A stretch of DNA of 64,000 nt from Acinetobacter sp. TGL-Y2 (GTDB taxonomy: Bacteria; Pseudomonadota; Gammaproteobacteria; Pseudomonadales; Moraxellaceae). A program made the translations under genes and the position numbers. The DNA is taken from the NCBI RefSeq assembly GCF_001612555.1, contig NZ_CP015110.1:3286001-3350000 (forward strand). The letters are read 5' to 3'. The notes beneath the pieces are model-generated. The model did no database searches. It worked only from the letters and a program-made list of their open reading frames with translations, and was not told where the DNA came from. Positions 38,138 to 48,638 of this stretch are shown here, in pieces (position 1 is the stretch's first letter; each line of letters starts with the position of its first letter).

Positions 38138-38669
38138 TCCACACGCTAAAAAGGGTTTATTCCAGTTCTATCCGCATAATTTAATGTGGCTTGGACTCTC
38201 CATTGTGGCAATTATTCTCGACCAATGGACCAAATGGATTGCAACGACACATCTGAACTATGCAGATCCTGTTCCGGTGCTGCCCTTTTTAAATTGGACA
38301 TTACTTCATAACTACGGCGCAGCCTTTAGTTTCTTGTCCGATGCTGGTGGTTGGCAACGTTATTTCTTTACCGCACTGGCAGGTTTAGTATCTGTGATTT
38401 TTGTCTTTTGGCTGATGCGTATGCCGAAATACAGCAAAGTATTACCGCTCGCAATTGCACTCATCTTAGGCGGTGCTATTGGGAATTTAATCGATCGTGT
38501 GGCACTGGGCTACGTGGTCGATTTTATTCATGTGTATTACAACAACAGTCACTTTCCTGCATTTAATATTGCAGATAGTGCCATTACACTCGGAACTATC
38601 TTGATGCTTATCGATACTTTTTTCTTAGAGAAAGGTCGAATTCAACGTGCGGAAGCGCAAAATGACTGA
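38130..38669 (+). CDS. lspA: Signal peptidase II (prolipoprotein signal peptidase)
   Basis: Removes signal peptides from lipoproteins in the inner membrane. The 179-residue protein has four hydrophobic helices and both catalytic Asp motifs: GNLIDR and [16 protein letters not shown] is the third conserved box. The start at 38130 overlaps the end of ileS; longer upstream reading lies inside ileS. Its stop overlaps the start of fkpB by 8 bases. Confidence 0.95.
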   Translation: MPNPHAKKGLFQFYPHNLMWLGLSIVAIILDQWTKWIATTHLNYADPVPVLPFLNWTLLHNYGAAFSFLSDAGGWQRYFFTALAGLVSVIFVFWLMRMPKYSKVLPLAIALILGGAIGNLIDRVALGYVVDFIHVYYNNSHFPAFNIADSAITLGTILMLIDTFFLEKGRIQRAEAQND

Positions 38670-39144
38670 TTTTATTAATCCAAATGAAGATACTCGTATT
38701 GAAGCGGGTTCTAAAGTTGATCTACACTTTTCTGTTGCGATTGAAGACGGTGTAGAAATTGACAATACCCGTAGCCGTGAAGAGCCTGTCAGCCTTGTGA
38801 TGGGTGATGGTAGTTTGTTACCCGGCTTTGAAAAAGCATTGTTTGGTCTACGTGCGGGCGACCGTCGTACGGTCAGCCTTCCCCCTGAAGATGCTTTTGG
38901 TCCTTGGAACGAAGAGAACGTCCAAAAATTTGATACTGTTAAATTTGACCCAGCACCCGTAGTCGGTCATATGATTGAGTTTGAAGACAAAGCTAAACAG
39001 AGCTTATTTGGTGTGATTAAAACTGTGGGTGATGACATTACTGAAGTAGACTTTAATCATCCACTCGCAGGTAAAAACATTACCTTTGAAGTGGAAATCT
39101 TCAAGGTAACTCCAGCAGGTCAGCAAGGTATTCAACTTCGCTAA
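38662..39144 (+). CDS. fkpB: FKBP-type peptidyl-prolyl isomerase (SlpA)
   Basis: A 160-residue cytoplasmic isomerase and chaperone of the SlyD/SlpA group. It has VDLHFSVAIEDGVEIDNTRS, the GDGSLLPGFEKALFGLRAGD core and the inserted-flap domain around VVGHMIEFEDKAKQSLFG. The start overlaps the stop of lspA. In enterobacteria ispH follows; here a terminator and an unrelated gene follow instead. Confidence 0.93.
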   Translation: MTDFINPNEDTRIEAGSKVDLHFSVAIEDGVEIDNTRSREEPVSLVMGDGSLLPGFEKALFGLRAGDRRTVSLPPEDAFGPWNEENVQKFDTVKFDPAPVVGHMIEFEDKAKQSLFGVIKTVGDDITEVDFNHPLAGKNITFEVEIFKVTPAGQQGIQLR

Positions 39145-39165
39145 ATGTGATTTAAATTGAATTTT

Positions 39166-39190
39166 TAAAAGCTCCTTCGGGAGCTTTTTT
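39166..39190 (+). terminator. Terminator after fkpB
   Basis: AAAAGCTCC and GGAGCTTTTTT form a stem around a TTCG loop, a very stable tetraloop. Confidence 0.9.
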
Positions 39191-39269
39191 GATGCAAGAT
39201 ACAATTTATCTCTATGCAATTATTTTTACAGTGTTAATTTAAAACCACAAGAAAAATCAGGATCATAGA

Positions 39270-39812
39270 ATGAAAATTCACATTATTGTCGGCAGTGTGC
39301 GTGAAGGTCGTACTGCCATTAAAGTGGCACGTTGGATTGAAAGCAGTATCAAACAATATGATTTCAGCACTCTACAGGTTGAAATTGTCGATCTAAAAAC
39401 ATGGGATTTGCCTATTTTTGCTGGAGTAAATCCACCCCTTACCGACATTTATGATCAACCCAAACAGCAAGATTGGGCAGATAAAATCGCACAAGGCGAT
39501 GCCTTTATTTTCATTAGTCCTGAATATAACCATGGTTATAGCCCTGCGCTTAAAAATGCTTTGGATTACTTAGGTAAAGAGTGGAATGGTAAACCTGCTG
39601 CTTATGTCAGTTATGGCGGTACCAATGGTTCGCGTTCGATTGATCAAATTCGTCAAGTGGCAACTCAGCTTGGCTTGGTGGATACCAATGCTGTGATTGA
39701 AATTCGGGATATTTTCACACGCTGTGCTGAACCTGAATTTAGTGCCAATCAATTTGATGAAAAAGCCTTAGAAAGTGCATTCAAAAAACTGATTCAATAT
39801 GTGAGTGCTTAA
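39270..39812 (+). CDS. NAD(P)H-dependent FMN reductase-family protein
   Basis: A 180-residue flavodoxin-fold oxidoreductase. The FMN phosphate loop GSVREGRTAIKVA is at the start, and SPEYNHGYSPALKNALDYLG is the typical family signature. Such proteins reduce FMN, azo dyes or quinones. Since the ssu operon in this window lacks ssuE, this could in principle supply FMNH2 to SsuD, but nothing in the position supports this. Lone gene. Confidence 0.88.
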   Translation: MKIHIIVGSVREGRTAIKVARWIESSIKQYDFSTLQVEIVDLKTWDLPIFAGVNPPLTDIYDQPKQQDWADKIAQGDAFIFISPEYNHGYSPALKNALDYLGKEWNGKPAAYVSYGGTNGSRSIDQIRQVATQLGLVDTNAVIEIRDIFTRCAEPEFSANQFDEKALESAFKKLIQYVSA

Positions 39813-40126
39813 ATTCAGTGGCGATGTACGCTTTGGCGTACACACTATGGTGCATTTATTGACTATGCAGCACTTAATGATCGAACTATAGTAAAGACAT
39901 ACAGAGACAGGATGTCTCAACATCGAATAAAAAATAAAATTGCAGGAAGCAAATAGGTACAACAGGAGTTATACCGACATAACGAATCTAAAAAAGCCCG
40001 AACAGGATGTTCGGGCTTTTTTTATTGTCTATTGTATTTTGAGTCGCGCTATGAAGAAGCTGTATTGAACATAAGTCTAATACAGCTTCTCAACGGTCAT
40101 GACTACTTAAATACGATCACGATTAC
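39813..40126. other. Intergenic region between convergent genes
   Basis: Contains a hairpin TGTACGC/GCGTACA shortly after the reductase gene, a GACAT/ATGTC pair, and the bidirectional terminator at 39990-40024. A possible TTGACT/TATAGT pair at 39859-39892 has a 22-base spacer, too long for a normal promoter. No gene is supported. Confidence 0.5.
39990..40024. terminator. Bidirectional terminator
   Basis: AAAAAAGCCCGAACA and TGTTCGGGCTTTTTT pair around GGA, with A-run and T-run on the two sides, serving the convergent reductase and M20 genes. Confidence 0.9.
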
Positions 40127-41425
40127 TTACTTAGAGGCTTCAATAATTAAGCGCGTTGCAAGATATAACCGCGGCACAATACTGTCGATTAAAATGTATT
40201 CTGCATTGCTTGAATGCGCACCATCGCCAGAGAGTCCCACACCTTCTAAAACGGCTGCCTTAGACTTCAAACCTGCAAAGGCTGCATCTGTGCCACCGCC
40301 TGTTGGTTGACTTGACACAGTCAAAGGTATGTTTAGCTCATTTTTATAAATTTGTTGGGCCTTTTCTGCGAGTTTCTTTGAAGCATCATTTGCCGTGAGT
40401 GGCGGACGACGGACTTCAAATTTCACGTTCACCTGACTGTCAGAAAGCTTTTTATTTTTGACCTTTTCAATCAGTGTTTTCTCAACAGCAGTAAAATCTT
40501 CCACGCGAATCGCACGAACGTCTGCTTGCGCACTGGCTGAATCTGGAATCACATTACGGGTTTTCCCTGCTTGTGCAACCGTCCAATTCAGCTTTAAACC
40601 CGTTTGAGGATTGGATAAATTTTGTAGCTGTGCAATTTGATGGGACAGCTCAGTCAATGCATTGACCCCTGCCTCAGGCTTGACTCCAGCATGTGAAGCC
40701 TTGCCTTTAATGTCTAAATAAGCCGCGCCGATTCCACTGGTCGCCAGTCTTAAATGACCCTCCTTACCGCCCCCTTCAAATGACAGCACAATATCTTGAT
40801 CTTGCCCAGTCTCAGTGATGAGTTGACGTGAAGCAGGTGAGCTAATTTCTTCATCGGAATTCAGTAATACGGTAATCGTACCGTAATTTTGATAGTTCAA
40901 TTTCTTTAAACTATCGATGACATGCAAGATTGCAGCCACGCCTTGCTTGTCGTCAATAATACCTAAACCATAAGCTTTATCGCCTTCAACTTTAAAAGGT
41001 TGATCTTTTAACATGCCTTTTTCATAGACTGTATCCATGTGTGCGATCAACATGATTTTGCTTTTACCCTTGCCTTTCAGCACGGCTTTGACCATGGGGC
41101 CCATCTGCTCTGGCGTGTCATCCATTCGATAAATATTTTCGCTATTTTTAACGCTGACCTCTGCACCTGCCTGCTTTAAACGTGTAGCAACCATTTGAGC
41201 AATCTGGTTTAAACCTGCGATATCCTTACTGCCTGATTCAATCTGAACCAAGTCTTTTAAGGTGTTTAAGTAGATTGGCTTTTCCGCCTCAATGACTTTT
41301 TTAACTTGATCAGGGGCTGCAGCCATCACGCTCACAGATGACAAACCACTGATCAAACTCAGGGCAATGAATCGTGGTAGTGAAGGCTTGTTCAATTGAA
41401 TATGGGTCGGTACTTTTTTCATCAT
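40127..41425 (-). CDS. Exported M20-family metallopeptidase (carboxypeptidase G2-like)
   Basis: A 432-residue periplasmic zinc peptidase. A signal peptide ends near SVMAAAPDQ. Zinc ligands and catalytic residues are visible in LIAHMDTVYEKG (His, Asp), LGIIDDKQG (bridging Asp), LLNSDEEISS (Glu-Glu) and PTGGGTDAAFAG. The dimerisation domain lies between about 220 and 330. The best-known relatives, such as Pseudomonas carboxypeptidase G2, release glutamate from folates and peptides. The substrate here is not known. The IS30 element sits 90 bases upstream of its start and may have separated it from its promoter. Confidence 0.88.
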   Translation of the reverse strand: MMKKVPTHIQLNKPSLPRFIALSLISGLSSVSVMAAAPDQVKKVIEAEKPIYLNTLKDLVQIESGSKDIAGLNQIAQMVATRLKQAGAEVSVKNSENIYRMDDTPEQMGPMVKAVLKGKGKSKIMLIAHMDTVYEKGMLKDQPFKVEGDKAYGLGIIDDKQGVAAILHVIDSLKKLNYQNYGTITVLLNSDEEISSPASRQLITETGQDQDIVLSFEGGGKEGHLRLATSGIGAAYLDIKGKASHAGVKPEAGVNALTELSHQIAQLQNLSNPQTGLKLNWTVAQAGKTRNVIPDSASAQADVRAIRVEDFTAVEKTLIEKVKNKKLSDSQVNVKFEVRRPPLTANDASKKLAEKAQQIYKNELNIPLTVSSQPTGGGTDAAFAGLKSKAAVLEGVGLSGDGAHSSNAEYILIDSIVPRLYLATRLIIEASK

Positions 41426-41515
41426 GCTAACGTCCTGTTGTTATTTTCATTTCTCTTAGATTCTCAAACGAAGTGCAACAGAGATTAATTTTAGGTAGGA
41501 AGTAAAATGAGATAG

Positions 41516-42534
41516 CATTCTGCTTCCAGACCGACCAAAGTCAAAGTTGCATCATGAACTATACTCATCTTACCCAAGAAGAAAGATATCAGATTTATAC
41601 ATTACTACGCGAAGGTTTTTCTACGCGTCATATTGCCCTCAGATTGGCTCGTGCTCCCTCTACAATTTGTAGAGAGATCAAACGTAATCGTAATAGAAAT
41701 GGCTACTTTGCTAAACATGCTCATAAACTGGCTAAAAGACGCCATATCTCGAATCATAGAACTGTAAGTTCCTCCCTATTGCAACAGATCGAAAGCTATC
41801 TTGCTTTGCAATGGAGTCCCGAACAAATCGCTTCTCACGTAGCTATCAGTATGCATTCAATCTATCGATATATTCAGCAAGATAAACTCAAAGGAGGCAG
41901 TCTTTATCTTCATTTACGTTTTAGAAATCAACGAAAAAGAAAGTATGGACAACCAGAAACTCGTGGGATGCTCAGTAACCGTAAAAGCATTCACGATAGG
42001 CCACACATCATTGAGAAGCGATCACGTTTTGGTGATTTAGAAATAGATACGATTGTGGGCAAAAATCAGCAGCAGTCTTTAGTTTCAATTGTAGATAGGA
42101 AAACAGGCTATCTTTGGTTAAAGAAATGTAGCACTCGCAAGAGTCAGGCGGTTTGTGAAGCCACTGTTGACTTGCTGGCTCCAATCAAAGAGAAGTTAAA
42201 GACGATTACTGCTGATAATGGCAAGGAATTTAGCCTACATGAACAAATCGCGAATGAACTGGAAATAGAATTCTACTTTGCAGATCCTTACAGTGCATGG
42301 CAGAGAGGCACAAATGAGAATACGAATGGTCTGATCAGGCAATACATCAGAAAAGGAAGTGATCTAAATAACTACACGGATGAATATATTTCAGAGATTA
42401 CTAAGCGTTTGAATCATCGCCCAAGAAAAAGACTCGGATTTAAAAGTCCGAGTCAGGTATTACTCCAAGAACATGGTGTTGCACTTCAAGTGCTAATCTA
42501 AGTCTGTATTTAATGTCGTGCAAAAAGCAGTATG
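41516..42534 (+). mobile_element. IS30-family insertion sequence, about 1.02 kb
   Basis: The transposase gene lies within imperfect terminal repeats: CATTCTGCTTCCAGACCGAC at 41516-41535 and, on the other strand, CATACTGCTTTTTGCACGAC at 42534-42515, matching at 14 of 20 positions. The size fits the family. No target duplication is obvious from the flanks, so exact ends are provisional. It is inserted between the M20 peptidase gene and the PAAR end of the T6SS locus. Confidence 0.7.
41554..42501 (+). CDS. IS30-family transposase
   Basis: A 315-residue intact transposase. The N-terminal helix-turn-helix is YTHLTQEERYQIYTLLREG with STICREIKRN. The catalytic residues are Asp165 (LEIDTIVG), Asp221 (TADNGKEF) and Glu255 (TNENTNG), spaced DD(33)E as in IS30. 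C-terminal RPRKRLGFKSPSQVL is also typical. There is no frameshift, so the element may be active. Confidence 0.95.
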   Translation: MNYTHLTQEERYQIYTLLREGFSTRHIALRLARAPSTICREIKRNRNRNGYFAKHAHKLAKRRHISNHRTVSSSLLQQIESYLALQWSPEQIASHVAISMHSIYRYIQQDKLKGGSLYLHLRFRNQRKRKYGQPETRGMLSNRKSIHDRPHIIEKRSRFGDLEIDTIVGKNQQQSLVSIVDRKTGYLWLKKCSTRKSQAVCEATVDLLAPIKEKLKTITADNGKEFSLHEQIANELEIEFYFADPYSAWQRGTNENTNGLIRQYIRKGSDLNNYTDEYISEITKRLNHRPRKRLGFKSPSQVLLQEHGVALQVLI

Positions 42535-42599
42535 AATCAACCAATAATCTCAACTTTAATGTAAAGCTGTCATCGTTAAGAAACATGCAAAAAATGTGC

Positions 42600-42630
42600 A
42601 AAAAAAACTCCAAGTTCAACTTAGAGTTTT
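42600..42630 (-). terminator. Terminator at the end of the leftward T6SS operon
   Basis: On the minus strand AACTCTAAGT and ACTTGGAGTT pair (one mismatch), followed by eight T. It lies 22 bases after the PAAR stop codon. Confidence 0.65.
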
Positions 42631-42652
42631 AATTTACCCATTTAGGAATTAT

Positions 42653-42919
42653 TTAGTTCTGTCCAACGGTTAAGGACTGATTACCAATACATTTACAGCC
42701 ACAAGACAGCGGAGAGTTGTGCTGTGCAGCTGGTTTGCCCATTACGACCATTTTGTTGTCACCTGCTACAATGGTCGCTGTGGTCTTGTGCTTTGGACAA
42801 GTAGCTTGATCACCCACACAGGCCACGGGTTTACCTTCAATCAAAAAAGATTGATTGGCGGTAATTACTTTGCCACCACCCGTTGTGGGCGAACCCATCG
42901 TAATATACGGAAATGCCAT
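42653..42919 (-). CDS. PAAR-domain T6SS spike-tip protein
   Basis: An 88-residue protein that caps the VgrG spike. It starts MAFPYITMGSPTTGGGKVIT, with AGGAAAATTTG before the ATG. PAAR features: ACVGDQATCPKHKTTATIVAG and HNSPLSCGCKCIG, where Cys/His bind the zinc near the tip. There is no C-terminal toxin domain, so it is a bare tip protein. It follows tagN by 34 bases. Longer readings to 43033 run back into tagN and are rejected. Confidence 0.88.
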   Translation of the reverse strand: MAFPYITMGSPTTGGGKVITANQSFLIEGKPVACVGDQATCPKHKTTATIVAGDNKMVVMGKPAAQHNSPLSCGCKCIGNQSLTVGQN

Positions 42920-42953
42920 CAAATTTTCCTTATTGTTATAAATGAATTGGGGC

Positions 42954-43724
42954 TTATAACACCTCAAATTCAATACGGCGATTTTTCTTACGTCCTTCAG
43001 GACTTGCATTATCTGCAACAGGTTTATCTGCACCTAAACCTTCGGTACTCAAACGTGTCGCTGCAATGCTTTTAGAAATTAAATATTGTTTCACTGCATC
43101 TGCACGCTGTTGACTCAACATTTTATTTTTATCAGGATTACCTTGACTGTCGGTATGCCCAATAATTTTGACATTTTTGCCCTGAACCCGATTTAACGCA
43201 ACCACCATCTCGTCTAAGATTTGTGTGCCTGCAGGTAAAAGTACAGCACTGCCTGATTCAAATTCAATAATACGATTCTTCAATGCATTATCAATCACCG
43301 CCTGCTCAGCTTGGTTGACCGACAGTTGCGAACTAAAACGATAAGGCGCCGTCACCAAGCTTTGAAAATTGCTGGTAAAGGGCTGAATCTCCGCTTGATT
43401 CAACATTTTTCCAGACAAATCTACCTGCGTACCACGCACACTGAGTTTACCTTGAGACACTTTTTTCAAATCTGGTGTAATCACCCGCGTGACTGAATCA
43501 CTCCAACCATTGGGCGCAGCAACGGGTCTGACCTGAATCTTGTCAATGATTTGGTCTTCGTTATACACCGAACGCATTTTCACCAAGATCGCTTGTTTAC
43601 TGGTTTCATTCGGCACGACCCCTTCAACCACGATATCTCTAGCAAAGCTTAAACTGCTCAGACTCAAGGCGAAACATAGACTGCTCAGCTTCAAAGCAGT
43701 GATCATTTTTGTATTTATCTTCAT
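42954..43724 (-). CDS. tagN: TagN-like T6SS OmpA-family protein
   Basis: A 256-residue exported protein: signal peptide cut near SFARD. The first half (about 28-140) is made of BON-like repeats (VVEGVVPNETSKQAILVKMR; KLSVRGTQVDLSGKML). The C-terminal half is an OmpA peptidoglycan-binding domain: IEFESGSAVLLPAG, VKIIGHTDSQG, LSQQRADAVKQYL, GLGADKPVADN and NRRIEFEVL. It probably ties the T6SS machine to the cell wall in place of the OmpA extension found on some TssL proteins. It abuts tagF without a gap. Confidence 0.85.
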   Translation of the reverse strand: MKINTKMITALKLSSLCFALSLSSLSFARDIVVEGVVPNETSKQAILVKMRSVYNEDQIIDKIQVRPVAAPNGWSDSVTRVITPDLKKVSQGKLSVRGTQVDLSGKMLNQAEIQPFTSNFQSLVTAPYRFSSQLSVNQAEQAVIDNALKNRIIEFESGSAVLLPAGTQILDEMVVALNRVQGKNVKIIGHTDSQGNPDKNKMLSQQRADAVKQYLISKSIAATRLSTEGLGADKPVADNASPEGRKKNRRIEFEVL

Positions 43725-44686
43725 TATGATTCTTCTATAAAGGTTTGTCTAAACAGTTTCATGCCCTGATTCAGACTGAGTTGTCGTTCGCACAGACCTT
43801 GTTCGAGCGCTGCCAAGCCTGCATTTTGCTCCAAATACGGATCGATCCACTGTGCTTGAACCAAAGACACCCAATGCTCATTTTGCATATTTTGGGTAAA
43901 AATATCACTCAAAGCTTCAATGTCTGCACCTTGAAAACCAAACAACAGGACGGGATTATCTGAATGCAAAATCCCGATCAACACTTCAGTATTGTGTTTA
44001 GACAAGAATCTAGAAATCAAGCTCACCCAGAAGGCCGCCAACTCATAACAATAGCTTGGATTGTTAATCGGTAAAATCAGCACTTTATTGAGTTTTTCAG
44101 TGCCATGTTTAAGCACAGGTTGCAGCAGTAAGCCCAAACCAATCATGCTTTGGGCAAGCTCATAAACACTGATTTTCATCAGCTGCGCAAAAGAATGCAT
44201 GGTGTGATTTTCAAAAAATCCACTGGTCTCTTGAGCATCTAAAACCTGAATTTCACCTTTGAGCTTGGCCAATTTATCCAGCAAAATATCTGGGTCACTG
44301 ACCGTGCGAAGGATACGATTTTTTTGAAATAAATCGATCAATACAGGTTTATAACTATAAGGTGCAAACAACAGGTTTTGAAACGGCGACTTAACTTCAA
44401 TTAAGTGGCTCAGCACCATCGGAAATTGACGACCTGAGCTGTCTTGACTGGTAATTAAGTTTGCCGTTAAGAACATATTTTCTTTGGGATTAGCAATAAA
44501 GAAATCCAAAGATGCCAATGAACGATAGCGCTGATCAAATTCAGGATGCTTCATGGCATGTTCTAAGGCTTCCGTAATCCACTGATCAATCACTTGAATC
44601 AGTGCATACTGACCTTTGGTTTTGAGGAAGTCACCTCGTGCAGGGCTTTTGCCATAATATAAAGGCGTGGTTTTTAGCACGTGCAT
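43724..44686 (-). CDS. tagF: TagF-like T6SS accessory protein (ImpM family)
   Basis: A 320-residue cytoplasmic protein with the ImpM/TagF motifs [16 protein letters not shown] near the start and [31 protein letters not shown] after it. TagF proteins act as post-translational repressors of T6SS firing. The start is the ATG at 44686: GGAG lies 7 bases upstream and the conserved [10 protein letters not shown] follows at once. Longer readings (to 44764 or 44845) overlap tssM and have no ribosome site. Its stop overlaps the tagN start. Confidence 0.85.
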   Translation of the reverse strand: MHVLKTTPLYYGKSPARGDFLKTKGQYALIQVIDQWITEALEHAMKHPEFDQRYRSLASLDFFIANPKENMFLTANLITSQDSSGRQFPMVLSHLIEVKSPFQNLLFAPYSYKPVLIDLFQKNRILRTVSDPDILLDKLAKLKGEIQVLDAQETSGFFENHTMHSFAQLMKISVYELAQSMIGLGLLLQPVLKHGTEKLNKVLILPINNPSYCYELAAFWVSLISRFLSKHNTEVLIGILHSDNPVLLFGFQGADIEALSDIFTQNMQNEHWVSLVQAQWIDPYLEQNAGLAALEQGLCERQLSLNQGMKLFRQTFIEES

Positions 44687-44735
44687 AGGGCTACTCCATT
44701 GGGGTTCAACATTCGCGTCACTGCTGGGTATTGAA

Positions 44736-47700
44736 TCATGGGTTCGCAGCTCCTCGTGTTGCATTTTGAAGCGCTGCGGTTGTATTTGGATTGGCAACAG
44801 GTGCCGCAGGTGTTGGGGTCGGTGCTTGCTGCGCCGATACCACACGTACTGTGGCTTTGTTGGTGGTGACTTTATCCACCAATTGCACGCCGTTTAAATC
44901 ACGGTTGGAACCGACACCCGTGCCACCTTGACCTGAATTGCCACTGATCAGACGGAAGTTGACCTTCACTGCAACGGACGGCTGCTGTGCACTGGCCCAT
45001 GTCATCTCGACCACGCCACCTTGCTCGCGGCGCTGTGAAGAATCGATTAGGCGGTTAATGCCGTATTCACCAGGTGCATCAAAAATCGTATGCGTTTTAC
45101 CTTCTAAATCAACGGCGGTAATACGTGCACCTGGAATTGCACCTGCATTTGGCCAAACAAAATTCACCCACTGTTGAATCCCATTTTCAAAGACCAAACG
45201 CTGTCCATCAATATCAATGGTGTAAGACAGTAATTGCGGGTTAGGCAATGGATAGAACTGGAAGTTAGACTGATTCGCAGCCGCTGGTGCAGGTGTCGTA
45301 CCTTGACCCAATGTTCCAGTCGCCACACCATTGAGTGGTGCAACATAGCGCTGAAAATTCATTACAAACTGTGGATTTAAGATAATCCCTTGCTCTTTCC
45401 ATGTTTTAGAGGTCAAGGTATAACCACGACGAATCACAAAGGGATCCAGTGTCTCTTTAATAAAGTTGGCAATGCTACCGCCCTCACCGAAGATTTGACC
45501 AATTTCACCACTGGTGGCTTGAATGCTTGCTGACGAATTAAACGGCACTTTTTGGCTTAACGTTTGCGTAAAGGGTTGATACGCTTGCATCGTCCACAAT
45601 TTATTAATTTCGTCTTGCGTCGGTGGAATGAGACTTTCAAAAGATGCCGTCAGTGGGCTCACCAACAGTTTTTGCACCATTTTATTGTCAATATTATTCA
45701 GACCTACAGATAACTTTTCATCGACCAATTTCTGCGTGGTATTAAATACAGAGGTTTGTTCATTGATGGTTTGCTTGACCAATGCCATCGCATTTGGACC
45801 AATATCACCGGCATTACGTAAGTCATTAAACTTACTACGCACTTGCGCCAAACTTGCCAAGTATTCATCTAATAGTGATTTGTTTTCTTGGTCATCACGT
45901 TTACGCACCAACTGATAGAACACATTAAATTCTTTCGAAATTGGACCTTGCGCTTGGGTTGCTGCACGCTCGGCGACATTGGCGGCATCTTGACGCAGGA
46001 CTTTGCGCTTAAACCAAGCCACAAAGCCGGTTTGTGGCGCTGCCAGCTCTGCCAACACCACAGGATTATCCCAACTGGTTTCTTTGGCTGTGCGTTCAAT
46101 CAAAATACGAATCGGTGAATTTTGCGGTTCACCCAACAAATCAATCGATTTATGCTGCTGCGCAAAATCAGCTTGTTTGGCATAGTAAATGCCATTTAAA
46201 AATTTACGCCATTCAGCAATATATTCTTTTTTATAAACATCGGTCAATTGACGACGAATCTGATCAGGGCTGCCGCTGAAGGTTAAGTCATCCGATTGAT
46301 TGCTGTTCAGTACCCAATCACGTGAATCGGTTGGGCTGTTTGCTGCTTCATCAATCGCTTTTTCAACGTATTCACTCCATGCTTTTTGTGTGAATACGCC
46401 CGGTAAAGCGTATGAACCCAGCACCACAGCGCGGTTAGGCTCACCCACAATTTGCGCTGTAGTGACCGCTGGGTAACGCACTGCTGCACGCATTTTAATT
46501 TCATTATAAACACGATCACGCGCAGGCATCCCTTTCATCACAGCAAGTAACACTTGACGGCTTTGGTCGACCAATTGCGAATCTGAGTCTAGTTTCGGGA
46601 ATTTTTGATCATTGGCTAAGGTCATCGCATAGGTCAGCACTTGCTCAGCTTTTTGAATCATTTCACCGCGTGGCATTTGACCCCGATTGGCATCGAGCCA
46701 TGAACGCCAAAAACGGGTGACTTGATCACTTAAATGCCCTGCTTCCATATATTGAGGATTACTCATCATCAAGTAAGCTTTTAGAGCATTGTAGGCATCT
46801 TGCGGATTGGCATCTGAAGGCTCAAGATTGGTTTGCGCAGGACGTGCGCCTGCCACCTGTTGTACATCTACATTCACGTGATTCGATCTTAAGGTCGCTT
46901 CATTGCCTTTCACGCGTTGTAAAAACTGCGCTATATTTTGTTGCGATGGCTCTAAAACTATTTGACGAATACCATTTAAGTATTCGGTTTTTAATTTTTC
47001 GCGTAAATCATTGCCTTGATATAAACCAAAACCAAATTTCAATGGACGATTTTCATCAAAACCATCGAGCTGCTCTAAACGCTGCTGAAGCACCAACAAT
47101 GCATCCAATTGAGTCGAGAGATTTTGACCCGATGCTTGTTCCATTTGTACGACTTTATTTAAATCTGCTTGAACGTCTGCAATCAGTTGCTGGTTATTTC
47201 GGTAGGACCATACCCACAGTCCCAAAATCACCGACACGCCCAATAACGCTGCAATAAAGCTCAAATAACGCTGACGCTTTTTGCCCGGATTAATATGCTG
47301 CTTGACCAAGTTTTTGTCTTTTAAGATCACATCCGAAAACAGACCTTTTAAGAAATAACCATGGTTTTGCGATACCGAATTTTTCGGGATGCCGTGTTCA
47401 CTGTTCGGGATTTTATTTAAATTAAACTCTTGAGCAATTTGCTCAGTCATTGGACTTTCAATCACGCCTTCTTGCAGTGCACTGGTAAAATAAAAGCCAC
47501 GGAAAACCGGTTTAAACTGATAAGGATTTTCTTCAAACAAAGTCCCAATAAAGGTTTTTAGCGCAGGTTTAAGCGTCTTAAACTCTAAAGGAAAGGTCAT
47601 CACACTCGGTGAGATATTTTGTGCATGGCGACGACTTAAATGCGTGGTACTGACGCTCTTCAAGCCATCATATAAAATATTGTAATGCTGCTCGAACAGC

Positions 47701-48596
47701 TCTACCGCATTGTTGGATGAATCTGGATTATAAGGAAGTGTTGCGCCCCACACCTGATCAAACTCGTCTTGATCATAACAGTCAAAAAATTCGGTGAACC
47801 CTGCAATTAAGTCCATTTTAGAAAAGACCAAATACACCGGTGCAAAAATCTCTAAGCGTTCAGTTAAATCTTGAATACGTGCGCGTAAGTTCTTTGCCAG
47901 CTTGAGTGATTTTTCAGGACTTTGACTGATTAATTCAGCAATACTGACCGTGACAATTAAACCGTTAATCGGTGCTTTAGAACGATTTTTTTTCAATAAG
48001 TTTAAAAAGCCGATCCACTCTGAATGATCTTCTGAATACACAGAATAACGCCCTGCAGTATCCAGCAATACACCTTCCGTGGAGAAAAACCAGTCACAGT
48101 TACGTGTACCACTTAAACCAGAAGATACTGCGCTTTGATGCGTCTCTTCAAAAGGGAATTTTAAACCTGAGTTATAAATGGCAGAACTTTTACCTGCAGC
48201 TGGGTTACCAATGACCATATACCATGGCAATTCATATAAGGCTGCGTTGCCTTTTTTATCGCCCAGTTTTGACTTTCGAATCAGCTGAATTGATTCTTTC
48301 ATTTGTTGATTGACTAATGAAAGTTCATCTTTATCTTTTTGTTTTCCGTATTCAGCTTGGGTATCTTTCTCAATGGCTTCAGCCAGTTCTTCACCTTGCT
48401 GTTCATTACGACGACGTTGAATAAACCAATAGATGCCATAAGCGATCAAACCGATCACATAAGCGGCCGCCAAAGGCCAAAAATACTGTCTTGGAATGGT
48501 GTTATAGGCAGAGACCAACGCAACAAACAAAGACAATGCAATGATTGCCTTTGGATTGGTCACGTACTGCCATACATAGCCTAAAATTATATACAT
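44736..48596 (-). CDS. tssM: T6SS membrane-complex protein TssM (IcmF)
   Basis: A 1286-residue inner-membrane protein. Two helices lie at about 18-32 and 40-58, then a cytoplasmic GTPase-like domain with an intact Walker [10 protein letters not shown] at 130-138 and [12 protein letters not shown] (Walker B-like), a third helix near 440-460 ([20 protein letters not shown]), and a long periplasmic part. The C-terminal beta domain that reaches the outer-membrane partner lies at about 1100-1230. The end is Pro/Thr/Ala-rich ([14 protein letters not shown]). No tssJ partner is seen in the locus, as usual in Acinetobacter. Confidence 0.96.
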   Translation of the reverse strand: MYIILGYVWQYVTNPKAIIALSLFVALVSAYNTIPRQYFWPLAAAYVIGLIAYGIYWFIQRRRNEQQGEELAEAIEKDTQAEYGKQKDKDELSLVNQQMKESIQLIRKSKLGDKKGNAALYELPWYMVIGNPAAGKSSAIYNSGLKFPFEETHQSAVSSGLSGTRNCDWFFSTEGVLLDTAGRYSVYSEDHSEWIGFLNLLKKNRSKAPINGLIVTVSIAELISQSPEKSLKLAKNLRARIQDLTERLEIFAPVYLVFSKMDLIAGFTEFFDCYDQDEFDQVWGATLPYNPDSSNNAVELFEQHYNILYDGLKSVSTTHLSRRHAQNISPSVMTFPLEFKTLKPALKTFIGTLFEENPYQFKPVFRGFYFTSALQEGVIESPMTEQIAQEFNLNKIPNSEHGIPKNSVSQNHGYFLKGLFSDVILKDKNLVKQHINPGKKRQRYLSFIAALLGVSVILGLWVWSYRNNQQLIADVQADLNKVVQMEQASGQNLSTQLDALLVLQQRLEQLDGFDENRPLKFGFGLYQGNDLREKLKTEYLNGIRQIVLEPSQQNIAQFLQRVKGNEATLRSNHVNVDVQQVAGARPAQTNLEPSDANPQDAYNALKAYLMMSNPQYMEAGHLSDQVTRFWRSWLDANRGQMPRGEMIQKAEQVLTYAMTLANDQKFPKLDSDSQLVDQSRQVLLAVMKGMPARDRVYNEIKMRAAVRYPAVTTAQIVGEPNRAVVLGSYALPGVFTQKAWSEYVEKAIDEAANSPTDSRDWVLNSNQSDDLTFSGSPDQIRRQLTDVYKKEYIAEWRKFLNGIYYAKQADFAQQHKSIDLLGEPQNSPIRILIERTAKETSWDNPVVLAELAAPQTGFVAWFKRKVLRQDAANVAERAATQAQGPISKEFNVFYQLVRKRDDQENKSLLDEYLASLAQVRSKFNDLRNAGDIGPNAMALVKQTINEQTSVFNTTQKLVDEKLSVGLNNIDNKMVQKLLVSPLTASFESLIPPTQDEINKLWTMQAYQPFTQTLSQKVPFNSSASIQATSGEIGQIFGEGGSIANFIKETLDPFVIRRGYTLTSKTWKEQGIILNPQFVMNFQRYVAPLNGVATGTLGQGTTPAPAAANQSNFQFYPLPNPQLLSYTIDIDGQRLVFENGIQQWVNFVWPNAGAIPGARITAVDLEGKTHTIFDAPGEYGINRLIDSSQRREQGGVVEMTWASAQQPSVAVKVNFRLISGNSGQGGTGVGSNRDLNGVQLVDKVTTNKATVRVVSAQQAPTPTPAAPVANPNTTAALQNATRGAANP

Positions 48597-48638
48597 GAGT
48601 TTCTCATTCTTTTATTAAACTTTACAAAATAGGTTAGA

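Noticed and set aside
39859..39892. TTGACT and TATAGT as a promoter for a second small RNA
   Set aside because: The spacer is 22 bases, too long for a sigma70 promoter, and the downstream hairpin is explained as a bidirectional terminator.
40032..40310. 92-residue frame opposite the M20 peptidase gene end
   Set aside because: Overlaps the conserved C-terminal PTGGGTDAAFAG region of the peptidase and starts inside the terminator region.
43724..44845. Longer TagF reading from 44845 or 44764
   Set aside because: These starts lie inside tssM without a ribosome site; the ATG at 44686 has GGAG at the right distance directly before the conserved motif.
46844..47257. 137-residue frame opposite tssM
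   Set aside because: Lies wholly inside the well-matched tssM gene and shows no family features.
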